A stretch of DNA of 64,000 nt from Planctomycetota bacterium. Lineage in GTDB: Bacteria; Planctomycetota; Planctomycetia; Pirellulales; Pirellulaceae. This document shows, piece after piece, positions 63,398-64,000 of this stretch. The position numbers and the translations under genes were made by a program. The stretch spans positions 124,001 through 188,000 of the forward strand of contig JACNKX010000038.1 of the NCBI GenBank assembly GCA_014381825.1. Direction: 5' to 3'. The stretch's first letter is position 1; each line of letters begins with the position of its first letter. The notes under the pieces were generated by a model. The model was not told the DNA's origin and did not search any database. It saw nothing but the letters and a program-made list of their open reading frames with translations.

Positions 63398-64000
63398 ATG
63401 TACCGTCGCCGCCTTCGTCTGCTGCTTGCAATCATTGCGATCATGTCTGGTTTCACACTTGTGTCCAGCGGACACGCTGCCGACAAACCGAGTCCACCCA
63501 ATATCCTATTTATCTATACCGACGACCATACTCACCGCACGGTCAGTTGTTACCCAGAAGCCTTCGATTGGGTCAACACTCCCAATATCGACAATCTCGC
63601 AAAACGTGGTGTTCGCTTCACGCATGCCTACATCGGCACGTGGTGCATGCCGTCGCGGGCCACGATGCTGACGGGCCGTCATAGCTACGGCGTCGAATCA
63701 ATGCGAATGGTCGGGCAGTATCCAGGCAGTGAATATGATCCGGCGAAGTGTCCGTTTTGGCCAAGCGTTTTCCGGGAGAACGGCTACTGCACGGCGCAAG
63801 TTGGCAAATGGCACACCGGCACGGACACAGGCTTTGGGCGAGACTGGGATTATCAAGTCGTTTGGAACCGACCGCGTCACGTCGACAATTCGGGCGCGTA
63901 CTACTACGACCAACTGATCGAGACCAACGGCGGCGAAGCGAAGATGGTCGAAGGTTATACGACGGATAATTACACGAAGTGGGCGAGCAACTTCATCCGA
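63398..64000 (+). CDS. secreted sulfatase, 3' end missing
   Basis: 201 codons are present from ATG 63398 (GGAG 6 bases upstream) to the window edge. A signal peptide ends at SSGHA. The N-terminal sulfatase core shows NILFIYTDDHTHRTV (metal-binding Asp pair) and the formylglycine site CMPSR at Cys83, then TMLTGRHSYG and QVGKWHTGT. The C-terminal half lies outside the window. This belongs to the arylsulfatase A/choline sulfatase superfamily. It is a distinct paralogue of the sulfatase at 19326, which has CTPSR. Confidence 0.9.
   Translation, partial: MYRRRLRLLLAIIAIMSGFTLVSSGHAADKPSPPNILFIYTDDHTHRTVSCYPEAFDWVNTPNIDNLAKRGVRFTHAYIGTWCMPSRATMLTGRHSYGVESMRMVGQYPGSEYDPAKCPFWPSVFRENGYCTAQVGKWHTGTDTGFGRDWDYQVVWNRPRHVDNSGAYYYDQLIETNGGEAKMVEGYTTDNYTKWASNFIR

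Noticed and set aside
1-64000. tRNA, rRNA, insertion sequences, integrase or phage genes
   Set aside because: I looked for cloverleaf-like segments, rRNA-like conserved sequence and transposase or integrase motifs and found none I could support. Small RNAs cannot be excluded by eye.

Overview
The window looks like chromosome of a planctomycete, probably of the Pirellulales type. The evidence is the gene mix: Tat-exported sulfatases, a DUF1501 protein, SMP-30/gluconolactonase paralogues, a PhoD-like phosphatase, an OprP/OprO-like porin beside a Cys-rich secreted protein, N-terminal motifs of the LEERIAPS kind, and a serine/threonine kinase fused to a tubulin-like domain. I see no rRNA, tRNA, transposase, integrase or CRISPR array. 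The DNA reads as ordinary host chromosome, with three short repeat features.

Layout. 1-576 holds the 5' part of a THUMP RNA methyltransferase gene (minus). 771-5495 (plus) carries a secreted OB-fold/BECR-like protein, a small Cys-rich protein, a BNR-repeat sialidase-like protein and a PhoD-like phosphatase. 5500-10479 (minus) carries an FMN-dependent glutamate-synthase-like oxidoreductase, an SMP-30 protein, a Cys-rich secreted protein and a porin. 10801-17183 is a tripartite RND efflux set: a TolC-like lipoprotein (minus) divergent from an adaptor and pump (plus). 17161-18856 (minus) is a YeiH-like transporter plus a small membrane protein, followed by a sulfatase (plus).

21215-28256 (plus) is a heavy-metal (Cus/Czc-type) efflux operon: outer-membrane channel, His/Cys-rich secreted protein, CusB-like adaptor with a His-rich stretch, and CusA-like pump. 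28282-33826 holds single metabolic or secreted genes. 33938-40056 is a signalling cluster: a kinase/tubulin-like fusion and an AAA+ ATPase (minus), divergent from an FHA-EAL protein. It is followed by an S9 peptidase.

42631-48425 is the most unusual part. A TolC-like protein converges on a three-gene minus-strand cluster that reads, in transcription order: a LEERIAPS-leader protein made mostly of Lys-Ser/Arg-Ser repeats, a ParB-like protein with a very basic tail, and an 812-residue protein joining a PqqD-like domain, an M50 site-2-protease-like membrane domain and a HlyD-like adaptor. I read it as a candidate peptide maturation and export system.

48728-55874 holds an HTTM membrane protein, a four-gene pseudopilin operon (one pseudopilin carries a large extra beta-rich domain), an SMP-30 protein and a DUF1501 protein. 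56113-60473 is a compact housekeeping operon (tpiA, secG, yicC, gmk, rpoZ, coaC, coaB) just downstream of a near-perfect inverted repeat. The window ends with a TIGR01212-type radical SAM protein, an FHA protein, a Dabb protein, a hemolysin III protein and a 3'-truncated sulfatase.

Functions were read from motifs and family memory only. No database search was run. Starts were chosen by Shine-Dalgarno-like sequence, signal peptide or family alignment.
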